Assembly: GCF_002112505.1 (NCBI RefSeq)
Contig: NZ_NEHW01000005.1
Span: 1-64,000, forward strand
DNA from: Pseudomonas sp. R28(2017)
GTDB taxonomy: Bacteria; Pseudomonadota; Gammaproteobacteria; Pseudomonadales; Pseudomonadaceae
Direction: 5' to 3'
DNA length: 64,000 bases
Each line of letters starts with the position of its first letter. Within the stretch, counting starts at the first letter, position 1. Shown here piece by piece: positions 7,823 to 17,131 of the stretch. The notes under the pieces are model-generated. The model made no database searches, was not told the DNA's origin, and was given only the letters and a program-made list of their open reading frames with translations. The position numbers were made by a program, and so were the translations under genes.

Positions 7823-10222
7823 TCAATGGGCGAAAATGGAACCGCCCTCCTTGCCCGCCAACTTCTGCGGCTTGATCAGGAACCGCGCCAGCGCCGGCAG
7901 CAGCCACAGCGCGCCAAACATGTTCCACAACAGCATGAAGGTCAGCATCAGCCCCATGTCGGCCTGGAACTTGATCGCCGAGAAGATCCAGGTGCACACG
8001 CCGATCGCCAGGCACAGGCCGGTGAACAGCACCGCTTTACCGGTCGAACGCAGGGTCTGGTAGTAAGCCTCCTGCAACGGCAGGCCGGCACGCAGGAAGC
8101 TTTCCAGGCGGCTGTAGATGTAGATGCCGTAGTCCACGCCGATGCCCACGCCCAGAGCCACCACCGGCAAGGTGGCGACCTTGACGCCGATCCCCATGAA
8201 CGCCATCAGCGCGTTACCCAGCACCGAGGTCAGCACCAGCGGCAGGACGATGCACAGGGTCGCGGCGAACGAGCGGAAGGTGATCATGCACATCACCGCC
8301 ACGCAGAGGTAGACCAGGATCAGGATGGTCAGCTCGGCCGACTTGATCACCTCGTTGGTGGCCGCCTCGATCCCGGCGTTGCCCGCCGCCAGCAGGAACT
8401 GCAGGCCCTCCTTGTCATGGCTGTCGGCAAACGCCTTGGCCACCGTGGTGACACGTTCCAGGGTCTCGGCCTTGTGGTCGTTGAGGAACACCAGCACCGG
8501 CGCCAGCGAGCAGTCGGCGTTGTACAGGCCGTCGGCGCGGGCGATGGAGTTGTTGAGGATGTCCGGGTTGCGCGACAGCGTCTCCCACTTCAGGCTGCCC
8601 TCGTTCATGCCCTTGATCACCTGCTTGGACACGGTCACCAGGGAGATCGCCGACTGCACGCCGGGAGTGTTCTGCATGGTCCACATCAGCTCGTCGATCG
8701 GGGCCATGGTCGCGTGGATCGAGCAGCTCTCCGCCGGGGTCTTGACCATGATCACCAGCACATCGGAACTGGTCGAGTAGTTGCTGATGATGAAGTTGTT
8801 GTCCTGGTTGTAGCGCGAGTCCGGGCGCAGTTCCGGCGCGCCCTGGTCAAGGTCGCCGATCTTCAGGTTCTGGCTGTACCACAGGCCGCCAGCGAAGGCG
8901 ATCAATGCCAGGGTGATGGACACCGGCGCCACCTTGGCGCTGGCGAAGTTCGACAGCAGGCGCCAGAACGGGTGCTCGCGGGTCGCGTCCTTCTTGCTGC
9001 GTTCGATGGCCTTCTTGCTGATGCCGACATAGGAAATCGCCACCGGCAGCAGGATCAGGTTGGTGAACACGATCACCGCCACGCCGATGGACGCACCGAT
9101 GGCCAGCTCGCGGATCACGCCGATGTCGATGATCAGCAGGGTGATGAAGCCCACGGCATCGGCGAGGATGGCTATCATCCCCGGCAGGAACAGCTGGCGG
9201 AAGGTGCGCCGGGCCGCGGTCAGGGCATTGTCGGCGTCACTGGACTGCAAGGCGATGCCGTTGATCTTCTGCACCCCGTGGGAAATACCGATGGCGAAGA
9301 TCAGGAACGGTACCAGCATCGAGTACGGGTCCAGGCCGAAGCCCACCGCATGCATCAACCCCAACTGCCAGACCACCGCCACCAGGGTGGTGATGAGCAC
9401 GGCGATGGCGCTGCGGATGCACCAGGTGAACCAGTACAGCAGGATCCAGGTGATCACCAGGGCCACGCCGAAGAACATCGCCACCATCACCAGGCCGTCG
9501 ATCAGGTCGCCGACCTTCTTGGCGAAACCGATGATGTGGATCTTCACATTGGGGTTCTGTGCCTGGAACTTGTCGCGGATTTTCTCTTCCAGCTGGTGCG
9601 AGAACTGCTGGTAATCCAGTTTGACCTGCTTGCCGGGGTCCTGCGGGTCGGGGAAGCTCTCCAGCAGCGGCACGTCGACGATGCTGGACTTGAAGTTGTT
9701 GCCCACCAGGCGCCCGACCTGGCCAGACTTGAGCACGTTGTCGCGCAGGGTGTCGAGGCTGTCCTGGGAGCCGTTGTAGGTATTGGGGATGACTTCGCCG
9801 CCGGAGAAGCCCTCCTCGGTGACCTCGCTCCAGCGCACGCTGGGGCTCCACAGTGACTTGAGGCCGGCCCGGTCGACACCGGGGATGTAGAACACCTCGT
9901 CATGGATCTGGCGCAGCGTCTCCATGTAGTCCTTGTCGAAGATGTCGCCGTTGACCGCCTCGACCGAGATGCGCACGGTGTTGCCGAGGTTGGCCAGGTC
10001 GTTGCGGTGCTCCATCATCTGCTCGATGAACGGGTGCTGCAGCGGGATCATCTTCTCGAAGCTGGTCGAGGGGCGGATCTGCGTGGCCTGCCAGAACAGG
10101 AAAATGCTGACCAGCAGGCACAGGGCGATGACCACCGGGCGGTTGTTGAAGATCAGCCGTTCGAGCAGCGTGGCCTTGTCCTGGTGATGCGGGTGCATGG
10201 TGATGCTCTCCCTGCTGGTCAT
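7823..10222 (-). CDS. RND/MMPL-family transporter
   Basis: 799 aa inner-membrane transporter with the RND duplicated plan. One transmembrane helix near residues 33-52 precedes a large periplasmic loop; a five-helix bundle follows around 245-400 (containing FAIGISHGVQKING). A second helix and loop start near 440, with a final bundle around 640-780 (VALGVGIGVDYGIYIYSRLE). It resembles the MMPL/HpnN-like lipid or hydrophobic-compound exporters rather than AcrB. The start ATG overlaps the stop of the upstream gene (ATGA) and has AGGAGG seven bases before it. No adaptor or outer-membrane channel is encoded here. Substrate unknown. Confidence 0.88.
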   Translation of the reverse strand: MTSRESITMHPHHQDKATLLERLIFNNRPVVIALCLLVSIFLFWQATQIRPSTSFEKMIPLQHPFIEQMMEHRNDLANLGNTVRISVEAVNGDIFDKDYMETLRQIHDEVFYIPGVDRAGLKSLWSPSVRWSEVTEEGFSGGEVIPNTYNGSQDSLDTLRDNVLKSGQVGRLVGNNFKSSIVDVPLLESFPDPQDPGKQVKLDYQQFSHQLEEKIRDKFQAQNPNVKIHIIGFAKKVGDLIDGLVMVAMFFGVALVITWILLYWFTWCIRSAIAVLITTLVAVVWQLGLMHAVGFGLDPYSMLVPFLIFAIGISHGVQKINGIALQSSDADNALTAARRTFRQLFLPGMIAILADAVGFITLLIIDIGVIRELAIGASIGVAVIVFTNLILLPVAISYVGISKKAIERSKKDATREHPFWRLLSNFASAKVAPVSITLALIAFAGGLWYSQNLKIGDLDQGAPELRPDSRYNQDNNFIISNYSTSSDVLVIMVKTPAESCSIHATMAPIDELMWTMQNTPGVQSAISLVTVSKQVIKGMNEGSLKWETLSRNPDILNNSIARADGLYNADCSLAPVLVFLNDHKAETLERVTTVAKAFADSHDKEGLQFLLAAGNAGIEAATNEVIKSAELTILILVYLCVAVMCMITFRSFAATLCIVLPLVLTSVLGNALMAFMGIGVKVATLPVVALGVGIGVDYGIYIYSRLESFLRAGLPLQEAYYQTLRSTGKAVLFTGLCLAIGVCTWIFSAIKFQADMGLMLTFMLLWNMFGALWLLPALARFLIKPQKLAGKEGGSIFAH

Positions 10223-11259
10223 GGACGCACCTCCTTGGCAGCCGGCTCTGCGCCCTCGGCGTTGGCCAGGTGTACGCCCCCCTGCCCCACCAGCAGCAAG
10301 CCACCGTCGGCCAGGCCAGTGACACCGGCCAGGGCAATGCGGTCGCTGCGGTTGTAGACGCTGAAGGTCTGCCCGTCATCGGTGCTGCGCAGCACGCTGC
10401 CACCATTGCCGACCAGCACCAGGCTGCCATCCTCGACAAGCGTAGCGCCTGCCAGGCCGAATTCGAGCTCGCCGCGTGCGGCCTTGAGCGCGATCGGCTG
10501 CCAGCTGTCACCAAAGTCGCTGGAGCGGAACAGGTTGCCGCGCAGCCCGTAAGCCAGCAGGGTACTCGCCTTGGCGGTGCCGATCACACCGAACAGCGAG
10601 CCCTCGTAGGGGCCCTGGACCTTGGCCCAGGTCTGGCCGTTGTCGCTGGAGCGGTACATGCCGCCCTGCTCGCCGACGATGAACAGGCCAGCGTCGCGCA
10701 CCCGGGTGATGCCGTTGAGGTGCAGCTGGTCAGGGTTGTCCAGGCGTTCGGCGATGTCCTGCCAGTGCTGGCCGCCGTCGGTGGTTTCCAGCAGCGCGCC
10801 ATAGGCCCCCACGGCAAAGCCGTGCTGGGCGTCGAGGAAGGTGACATCGAGCAAAGGCGCTTCGCGGGCGAGGTCTTCGAACTGCTTGCTCCAGGTGGCC
10901 CCGCCATCGCTGCTGGCGAGGATCTGTGCATCGTGGCCTACCGCCCAGCCGCGCTTGTCGTCGAGGAAGAACACGGCGGTGAGCAGTTGCCGGGTGGGCA
11001 CCCGGGCCTGGGTCCAGGTGCTGCCCTGGTCGTCTGAGAACAGAATGTGGCCGCGATCACCGACCACCACCAGGCGCTTGCCGGCATGGGCAGCGCCGAT
11101 CAGCAGGCTCTGGCTGGCCTTGGCTGATTCGGTCGAGTATTCGTCGGCTGCAGCGGCCTGCGCGCTGTCGGCCCACATCCCCAGTGCCAGCGCCAGCATC
11201 GCGCCGGCGGCCAATGGCCAGGCACCACGCCTGGCCTGCGTCATCACCCGCTGCTTCAT
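10219..11259 (-). CDS. Exported YCF48/BNR-type beta-propeller, partner of the RND transporter
   Basis: About 346 aa. The start at ATG 11259 has AGGGG six bases upstream. An Arg-rich N-terminus and hydrophobic stretch ending in SAQAAAADEY form a signal peptide. The rest is a propeller of photosystem II stability factor (YCF48) or BNR repeats, seen as repeated blades with DQGSTWTQ, DGGATWSKQ, DGGQHWQDI, DNGQTWAKV, DFGDSWQPI and DDGQTFSVY. The gene is coupled by ATGA to the RND transporter, so a periplasmic accessory role for that exporter is likely. What it binds is not known. Confidence 0.87.
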   Translation of the reverse strand: MKQRVMTQARRGAWPLAAGAMLALALGMWADSAQAAAADEYSTESAKASQSLLIGAAHAGKRLVVVGDRGHILFSDDQGSTWTQARVPTRQLLTAVFFLDDKRGWAVGHDAQILASSDGGATWSKQFEDLAREAPLLDVTFLDAQHGFAVGAYGALLETTDGGQHWQDIAERLDNPDQLHLNGITRVRDAGLFIVGEQGGMYRSSDNGQTWAKVQGPYEGSLFGVIGTAKASTLLAYGLRGNLFRSSDFGDSWQPIALKAARGELEFGLAGATLVEDGSLVLVGNGGSVLRSTDDGQTFSVYNRSDRIALAGVTGLADGGLLLVGQGGVHLANAEGAEPAAKEVRP

Positions 11260-11407
11260 GACCATCCCCTGTTGTGTTCTTCTTGGTGGGTCTGTGCTGT
11301 GAAAAGCCTGTGTTAGAGGCTTGCAGGGATCGTATCGGGGAAGGTCGCGGGAATACAACGCGCGCTGCGTTATGTTTTGTTAACCGAAAAAACTGGGGCC
11401 GCTGTGC

Positions 11408-11485
11408 GGCCCTTCGCGGGCAAGCCCGCTCCCACAGGTCCAGGTCAACACCTCTCTGTAGGAGCGGGCTTGCCCGCGAAGGGCT
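11408..11485. repeat. REP pair (inverted)
   Basis: Two facing REP elements (CTTCGCGGGCAAGCCCGCTC and its complement) sit between the YCF48-type gene start and the pepN stop. Flanking GGCCGC/GCAGCCC bases extend the inverted symmetry. On the minus strand the pair lies just 3' of pepN and could mark its transcript end. Confidence 0.9.
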
Positions 11486-11512
11486 GCACAGCAGCCCCAG
11501 GATCTACCAGGC

Positions 11513-14170
11513 TTATGCCAGGCTCTTGCTCACCACTTCATACACATCGCTGGACAGCTCGCCGGAAGCCAGAATCCGCTCCAGCTCACCCTTCATCAGC
11601 ACCTGCCGCGCATCGTCATACTTGCGCCAGCGGGTCAGCGGTGCCAGTTGCCGCGAGGCAATCTGCGGGTTCAGCGCATTCAGCTCGATCACCAGGTCCG
11701 CCAGGAAGCGATACCCCGAACCATCGGCCGCGTGGAAGTTGACCAGGTTCTGCCCGGCAAAGGCACCGATCAGCGCCCGGACCTTGTTCGGGTTCTTCAG
11801 GGTGAACGCCGGGTGCTGCATCAGCGCCTTGACCCGCGCCAGCCCACCCGGCAGCGTGCTGGCTGCCTGCACGCTGAACCACTGGTCCATGACCAGCGGG
11901 TTGTCCTTGAAGTGCTCGGCAAAGGTTTCCAGGGCCTTGGCGCGCTCGGCTTCGAACGGCGAGTTGACCAGCACGGCCAGCGCGGTCAGGCGCTCGGTCA
12001 TGTTGTCGCATTGGCCGAACTGCTCCAGGGTCGCCTCCAGCACCTGCGGCTTGCCGCTCTGCATCAGGTACGACAGGGCGATGTTCTGCAGGCTGCGGCG
12101 GGCGAAGTGCTCGGCGGCGGCCACGTAGGCGGTGTTGCGCGACACCTCGCGGTTGGCCTGGTAGCGCGCCCACAGGGCGTCGAACAGCTGCTCGGCGATC
12201 TGCTGGCGGGCGAATTCGCGGGCGGCGTGGATGGCATCGACGTCGGCCACCTGGCTGATTTCGGTCAGGTAGGCTTCGCCTGGCAGCGAGAGCATCTCGG
12301 CGACCATGGCGGCGTCCAGCGATTCGTTACCCAGCACGGTGCCAAGGGCGGTGATCAGGCGCTGGTCGAGCTTCAGCGCTTCGCCACGCTGGTGCTGGCC
12401 GATCAGCTCCTGCAGCACCTGCACCGACAGCTGCTGGCCCGCTTCCCAGCGGTTGAAGCCGTCGCTGTCGTGCTGCATGAGGAACATCAGCTGGTCGCGG
12501 TCGTATGGGAAGCTCAGCTTGACCGGCGCGCTGAAACCGCGCAGCAGCGACGGCAGCGGCTTGGCGGCGATGCCCTGGAAGGTGAAGGTCTGCTCGGCTT
12601 CGGTCACCGACAGCACACGGCTGGTACCTGCCGCCGAGCCTTCGCCGGCCAGTTGCAGCGGCAGGTCGTTGCCGGCAGCGTCCAGCAGGCCCAGCTCGAC
12701 CGGGATCACGAACGGCAGCTTCTCGGCCTTGTCCGGGGTTTGCGGGCAGCTCTGGCGGAAGGTCAGGCTGTAAGTCTGCGCAGCGGCGTCATAGGCTTCA
12801 CTGACGTCCAGGCGCGGGGTGCCGGCCTGGTTGTACCAGCGCTTGAACTGGGTGAGGTCGACGCCGTTGGCGTCTTCCATGGCCTTGATGAAATCGTCGG
12901 TGGTCACGGCCTGGCCATCGTGGCGCTCGAAGTACAGGTCGCTGCCCTTGCGGAAGCCATCAGCGCCCAGCAGGGTGCGCACCATGCGCACCACTTCGGC
13001 ACCCTTCTCGTACACGGTCAGGGTGTAGAAGTTGGAGATTTCGATGAAGCTGTCCGGGCGCACCGGGTGGGCCATGGGGCCGGCGTCTTCGGCGAACTGG
13101 TGGGTGCGCAGGTAGGCGACATCCTCGATGCGCTTGACCGTGCGCGAGTTCATGTCGGCGCTGAACTCGGCATCGCGGAACACCGTGAAGCCTTCCTTGA
13201 GCGACAGCTGGAACCAGTCGCGGCAGGTCACGCGGTTGCCCGACCAGTTGTGGAAGTACTCGTGGGCGACAACGCCCTCGACGCGCTGGTGGGCGGCATC
13301 AGTGGCGGTTTCGGCGCGGGCCAGCACGCAGCTCGAGTTGAAGATGTTCAGGCCCTTGTTTTCCATGGCGCCCATGTTGAAGTCGTTGACGGCGACGATC
13401 ATGAAGATGTCCAGGTCGTACTCGCGACCGTAGACTTCTTCATCCCAGCGCATGGACTTCTTCAGGCTGACCATGGCGTGGTCGCACTTGTCGATGTTCT
13501 CGGGCTCGACGTAGATGCGCAGGGTCACATCGCGGCCGGACTGGCGGACGAAGTTGTCTTCGACGCACCACAGGTCACCAGCCACCAGCGCGAACAGGTA
13601 GGCCGGCTTCATGAACGGGTCTTCCCAGGTCGCCCAGTGCCGGCCGTCTTCTTCCGGCCCGCTGCCGATCGGGTTGCCGTTGCTCAGCAGCACCGGGTAA
13701 CGATGCTGCTCGGCGATCACCGTGGTGGTGAAGGTGCTCATCACGTCCGGGCGGTCGAGGTAGTAGGTGATCTTGCGGAAGCCCTCGGCCTCGCACTGGG
13801 TGCAGAACATCTTGCCGGACTTGTACAGGCCTTCCAGCGCGGTGTTGCGCTCCGGGTGGATCTTCACGCTGGTGTCGAGGGTGAAGCGTTCGGCCTTGGG
13901 GTGAACGGTCAGGCTGTCAGCGTCGAGCTGGTAGTCGCCCGCCTGCAATTCCTGGTCGTCCAGCGAGGCACGCAGCAGCTCCAGCTGCTGGCCGTCCAGC
14001 ACCAGCGGCGGCAGGCCGGCACCGCGTGCCGGGTTGCGGCGCATGACCAGTTGCGCGTGGACCAGGGTGTGGTCCTCGAACAGCTCGAAGGTCAGGTGCG
14101 TCTCGTCGATCAGGTACTCGGGCGCCTGGTAATCCTTGAGGTAGATCACTTGCGGTTGTTCGGTACGCAT
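11513..14170 (-). CDS. pepN: Aminopeptidase N
   Basis: 885 aa M1-family zinc metallopeptidase of the bacterial PepN type, which removes N-terminal residues from peptides in the cytoplasm. The exopeptidase motif GAMENKGLNIFN and the zinc site HEYFHNWSGNR, followed by LKEGFTVFRD supplying the third zinc ligand Glu, lie near residues 262-325. An N-terminal beta domain and the long C-terminal helical domain complete the usual length. AAGGA lies upstream of the ATG. The DUF2797 gene ends 13 bases upstream on the same strand, so pepN may be the last gene of that run. Confidence 0.96.
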   Translation of the reverse strand: MRTEQPQVIYLKDYQAPEYLIDETHLTFELFEDHTLVHAQLVMRRNPARGAGLPPLVLDGQQLELLRASLDDQELQAGDYQLDADSLTVHPKAERFTLDTSVKIHPERNTALEGLYKSGKMFCTQCEAEGFRKITYYLDRPDVMSTFTTTVIAEQHRYPVLLSNGNPIGSGPEEDGRHWATWEDPFMKPAYLFALVAGDLWCVEDNFVRQSGRDVTLRIYVEPENIDKCDHAMVSLKKSMRWDEEVYGREYDLDIFMIVAVNDFNMGAMENKGLNIFNSSCVLARAETATDAAHQRVEGVVAHEYFHNWSGNRVTCRDWFQLSLKEGFTVFRDAEFSADMNSRTVKRIEDVAYLRTHQFAEDAGPMAHPVRPDSFIEISNFYTLTVYEKGAEVVRMVRTLLGADGFRKGSDLYFERHDGQAVTTDDFIKAMEDANGVDLTQFKRWYNQAGTPRLDVSEAYDAAAQTYSLTFRQSCPQTPDKAEKLPFVIPVELGLLDAAGNDLPLQLAGEGSAAGTSRVLSVTEAEQTFTFQGIAAKPLPSLLRGFSAPVKLSFPYDRDQLMFLMQHDSDGFNRWEAGQQLSVQVLQELIGQHQRGEALKLDQRLITALGTVLGNESLDAAMVAEMLSLPGEAYLTEISQVADVDAIHAAREFARQQIAEQLFDALWARYQANREVSRNTAYVAAAEHFARRSLQNIALSYLMQSGKPQVLEATLEQFGQCDNMTERLTALAVLVNSPFEAERAKALETFAEHFKDNPLVMDQWFSVQAASTLPGGLARVKALMQHPAFTLKNPNKVRALIGAFAGQNLVNFHAADGSGYRFLADLVIELNALNPQIASRQLAPLTRWRKYDDARQVLMKGELERILASGELSSDVYEVVSKSLA

Positions 14171-14183
14171 GTGCAGGTCCTTT

Positions 14184-15014
14184 TTACTGGAGCACGGCCA
14201 ACTGGTAGGCCGTGTACTTGCGAATATTGATCACGCCGGTGTCGAAGATCAGGTACTGGCCCTTGATGCCCAGCAGCGTGCCTTCGGCCACCGGGTCCTT
14301 GTCGAGGTTGAAGCTGACGATCTTTTTCGGATAGGCCTCGACCGGGTAGCGTATTTCCACCACTTCGGCGTCGGGCAGCGGCTGGATCGCCTGCAGGCCG
14401 AAGCGGCCCTGCAGTTCGCGCAGGCCGTCGGCACAGGCTTCGAAGATCTGCTCGCGAATGGCGGCCAGGTCGAGCACTTCGGCGTCGCCCTTGAGCAGCG
14501 TGCGCCAGTTGGTGCGGTCCGGTACCTGGCTGCGCAGGATGTCTTCGACCAGGCCCGATTGCTGGCGGGTGGCCACGCGCATGATGGGCAGCGCCTGGCT
14601 GGCGCCCTGGTCGAGCCAGCGGGTGGGCAGCTGGGTGGCGCGGGTGATGCCGACCTTGATCCCCGACGAGTTGGCCAGGTACACCACGTGGTCGGTCATG
14701 CAGAACTGTTCGCCCCACGACGGCTCGCGGCAAGTGCCGGCGTCGTAGTGGCATTTTTCCGGGGCCATGATGCACACGTCGCACTGGGCCAGCTTGGTCA
14801 TGCACGGGTAGCAGTAACCCTGGCTGAAGCTGGTCTTGGTGCGCTTGCCGCAATGGCTGCAGTGAATGGCGCCGAGGTATTCCAGGCGCAGGCGCTGGCC
14901 GATCAGCGGGTTGACCGGCACCTGGGTGTCATCCAGGCGGAAGCTGTATTGCACCACTGGTGCCTGCAGGCTGACCGCCATCTTGCTCAAAGAGCCACGA
15001 GCGAGTTCGATCAA
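14184..15014 (-). CDS. DUF2797 protein with cysteine pairs
   Basis: About 276 aa. The N-terminal third has metal-binding-type cysteine pairs: CSHCGK, CYPC and CDVC, plus further single cysteines (KCHYDAGTC). A conserved core follows (DHVVYLANSSGIKVGITR, resembling a GIY-YIG-like start, then TRWLDQGAS) and ends LLGIKGQYLIFDTGVINIRK. I recognise this as DUF2797; biochemical function unknown. The start is uncertain: TTG 15014 overlaps the stop of the yeaC-like gene (TTGA), while ATG 14981 would give a 265 aa protein. A longer open frame upstream runs into the neighbouring gene and is not used. Confidence 0.82.
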   Translation of the reverse strand: MIELARGSLSKMAVSLQAPVVQYSFRLDDTQVPVNPLIGQRLRLEYLGAIHCSHCGKRTKTSFSQGYCYPCMTKLAQCDVCIMAPEKCHYDAGTCREPSWGEQFCMTDHVVYLANSSGIKVGITRATQLPTRWLDQGASQALPIMRVATRQQSGLVEDILRSQVPDRTNWRTLLKGDAEVLDLAAIREQIFEACADGLRELQGRFGLQAIQPLPDAEVVEIRYPVEAYPKKIVSFNLDKDPVAEGTLLGIKGQYLIFDTGVINIRKYTAYQLAVLQ

Positions 15015-15271
15015 TGTACCGAGTCCGACTTGAACAGAATGTTGGCGATGGGTGCCGACTTCGACGCGCATTCCTGCGGGCCCATGTAACCGGTGCGCTG
15101 CTCTTCGGGCAGGTTTTTCATCTCCCAGGCGATCACCGCCTGCAGCGACAGTTCTTTCTGCTCGGCGGTGAGCTTGCGCCCGTCCGACCATTTGCCGATT
15201 TCCACGGCCAGCTTCAGGCTCTGGTAGATTTCCGGGGTGATGTTTTCGATCATTTGCGCGAAAGTGGACAT
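15011..15271 (-). CDS. YeaC-like DUF1315 protein
   Basis: 86 aa starting MSTFAQMIENITPEIYQSLK, typical of the DUF1315/YeaC family. It is helical and soluble with no signal peptide or catalytic motif. GGAG lies seven bases before the ATG. It sits between the rhomboid protease gene (upstream) and the DUF2797 gene, whose likely TTG start overlaps this stop codon. Function unknown in any organism that I know of. Confidence 0.85.
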   Translation of the reverse strand: MSTFAQMIENITPEIYQSLKLAVEIGKWSDGRKLTAEQKELSLQAVIAWEMKNLPEEQRTGYMGPQECASKSAPIANILFKSDSVH

Positions 15272-15284
15272 AGTGTCTCCTGAT

Positions 15285-16163
15285 TCAAGCCGACAGTTTA
15301 CGCCGGGCCAGCGCCCCGCCCAAGAGCCCGGTCAGGCATCCGATGAGCAGCCCGCCGACGTGGGCGGCGTTGGCGATCTGGCCGAAGCCGAGCTGGCCGA
15401 CCACGCCGGTCAGGCAGATCACCAGCCAGATCAGCATCATCACCAGCACGCCCTTGGGCAGGTTGAAGTGAGGGTTGGGCGCCAGCCACTGGTACAGCCA
15501 GACATGGCCGAGCAAGCCGTAGAGCACGCCGGACAGGCCGCCGAACAGGCTCGGGCCACTGGTGTAGTGCTGGGCCAGGTTGGACACCAGGCTGAACAGC
15601 AGGGTCAGGCCCAGCAGCAGCCAGGGGCCCTGGCGCAGTTCGATGCGTTTGCCCAGCTCCCAGTACCACAGGCCGTTCATGGCCAGGTGCAGCACGCCGA
15701 AGTGCAGCAGCATGGGCGACACCAGGCGCCACCACTGGCCTTTGGCGAGGCCCTGGGCCAGCGGCGTGAAGTGCAGGTATTCACCCTGGACACGGAAGTC
15801 GAGGAAGGTGAACCAGCTGATGACGTTCAGGTTGTCGCCCAGGCGGGTGAGGCCGGCGACGATCAGGCAGAGAACGAGGACGGTGGCGGTGACCTTGCAG
15901 GCTTTGGCCTGGTCTGCCAGGGAGGGCTGTGTGGGGGCCATCGCGGATGAATCCGCGCCTACAGCAAGTTGTACGTCGGCGTTACCGTCCGGGAAGCGCT
16001 GGTACAGTTCGCGTACGTCGGTGGCCAGGCTGTCGGGGGCCCAGAGCACTTGCTCCTCGCCCTCCTCGCTGACCCGGTGCGGCACCTGCAGGCGCTGCAG
16101 CAGGTGGACGAAGCCGCTGAGGTCGACCGACAGCGGCAGGCGCATCACTTCGATGATAGTCAT
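15285..16163 (-). CDS. Rhomboid family intramembrane serine protease (GlpG-like)
   Basis: 292 aa. A cytoplasmic N-terminal domain (about residues 1-95, FVHLLQRLQVPHRVSEEGEE) precedes six hydrophobic segments. The rhomboid residues are visible: HLAMNGLWYWELGKRIE in the L1/TM2 region, the catalytic serine in GLSGVLYGLLGH, and the catalytic histidine in NAAHVGGLLIG. It cleaves substrates within the inner membrane; the natural substrate cannot be read from sequence. Its start overlaps the phosphoesterase stop (ATGA at 16160-16163). Confidence 0.93.
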   Translation of the reverse strand: MTIIEVMRLPLSVDLSGFVHLLQRLQVPHRVSEEGEEQVLWAPDSLATDVRELYQRFPDGNADVQLAVGADSSAMAPTQPSLADQAKACKVTATVLVLCLIVAGLTRLGDNLNVISWFTFLDFRVQGEYLHFTPLAQGLAKGQWWRLVSPMLLHFGVLHLAMNGLWYWELGKRIELRQGPWLLLGLTLLFSLVSNLAQHYTSGPSLFGGLSGVLYGLLGHVWLYQWLAPNPHFNLPKGVLVMMLIWLVICLTGVVGQLGFGQIANAAHVGGLLIGCLTGLLGGALARRKLSA

Positions 16164-17131
16164 TGGTTGGCCTGCGGGCGTTCGACGTCGACCCAGACGA
16201 ACTTGTGCGGGTCGATGCGGGTTTCATCATCCAGCCGGTAGGCCGCCAGCTTGCCGTACAGCACCGCACTGTAGTCCAGGCAGGCCAGGTTGGCGCGGAT
16301 CGGCGCCGGGCGGCCGCTGCGCCAGTAGTGGCCGACGAACAGCAGCGGTTCGTCTTCGGCATAGCGCAGCAGGGCATTTTTTTCGGTATGGCTCAGTGGC
16401 GTGCGGGCAACGTCATCGGGCAACGCATCAGGCTGGAAGACGATGTCGCCGTAGGTCTGCGGGTCCTCTTCCCAGAACTTGGTGCGGAAGAAGGCACGGG
16501 TCAGGCCGTCGCCACCGGTCAGGGTCAGGCCGTCCGGCAAGCGCATGTCGGTGCCGCGCAGCAGGCGGTTGCACACGGTGGCGGCAAAGCTGCCGGACAC
16601 CGCCGAGGCCTGGATGAAGTGCTCGTCGATACGCCCGCCAGGGTATTGCTGGCGCAGCGGCTCGATCAGCCGCGGGTCCCAGCAGGCGTGCACCAGGCGG
16701 AAGCGCCCGGCGTCGACGAACAGCGGCAGGTCGTAGAACCACTGCACGAAGTCGTGCCAGTCGCCCGGGTGATGGGCGAACTGGGTCAGGGTTTCGTCGA
16801 TCAGCCGGGCGTGGCGCGGGGTGTGTTCGCGCACGAACGACTTGCCGCTGCCAGGCAATGCCGGGGTGACCCAGCCCAGGGCGTTGTACTCGTGGTTGCC
16901 CATGATGCAGAACGCCTGGCCGGCCTCGACCATGTCATGCACGATATGCAGCGCCTCGCGAATGCGCGGGCCACGGTCGACGATGTCACCGAGGAACAAT
17001 GCCTGCCGCCGCGGGTGGCGCCATACACCACCGACGCGTTTGTAGCCGAGGGCGTCGAGCAGGCGTTCGAGGGTCAATGCACAACCGTGCACGTCGCCGA
17101 TGATGTCGAAACTGCGCGCCGGATCGAGCAT
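16160..17131 (-). CDS. Calcineurin-type metallophosphoesterase
   Basis: About 323 aa. Metal-binding phosphoesterase motifs appear in order: DIIGDVHGC (residues 9-17), FLGDIVDRGPRI (near 50), IMGNHEYNA (near 80) and VGHYWRSG (near 265). This PPP-like pattern resembles bis(5'-nucleosyl)-tetraphosphatases and serine/threonine phosphatases such as PrpA; the exact substrate is unknown. The ATG at 17131 lies inside the nadK stop (TGATG) and the 3' end overlaps the rhomboid start, so nadK, this gene and the rhomboid gene form one coupled operon. A longer frame extends into nadK and is not used. Confidence 0.88.
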   Translation of the reverse strand: MLDPARSFDIIGDVHGCALTLERLLDALGYKRVGGVWRHPRRQALFLGDIVDRGPRIREALHIVHDMVEAGQAFCIMGNHEYNALGWVTPALPGSGKSFVREHTPRHARLIDETLTQFAHHPGDWHDFVQWFYDLPLFVDAGRFRLVHACWDPRLIEPLRQQYPGGRIDEHFIQASAVSGSFAATVCNRLLRGTDMRLPDGLTLTGGDGLTRAFFRTKFWEEDPQTYGDIVFQPDALPDDVARTPLSHTEKNALLRYAEDEPLLFVGHYWRSGRPAPIRANLACLDYSAVLYGKLAAYRLDDETRIDPHKFVWVDVERPQANQ

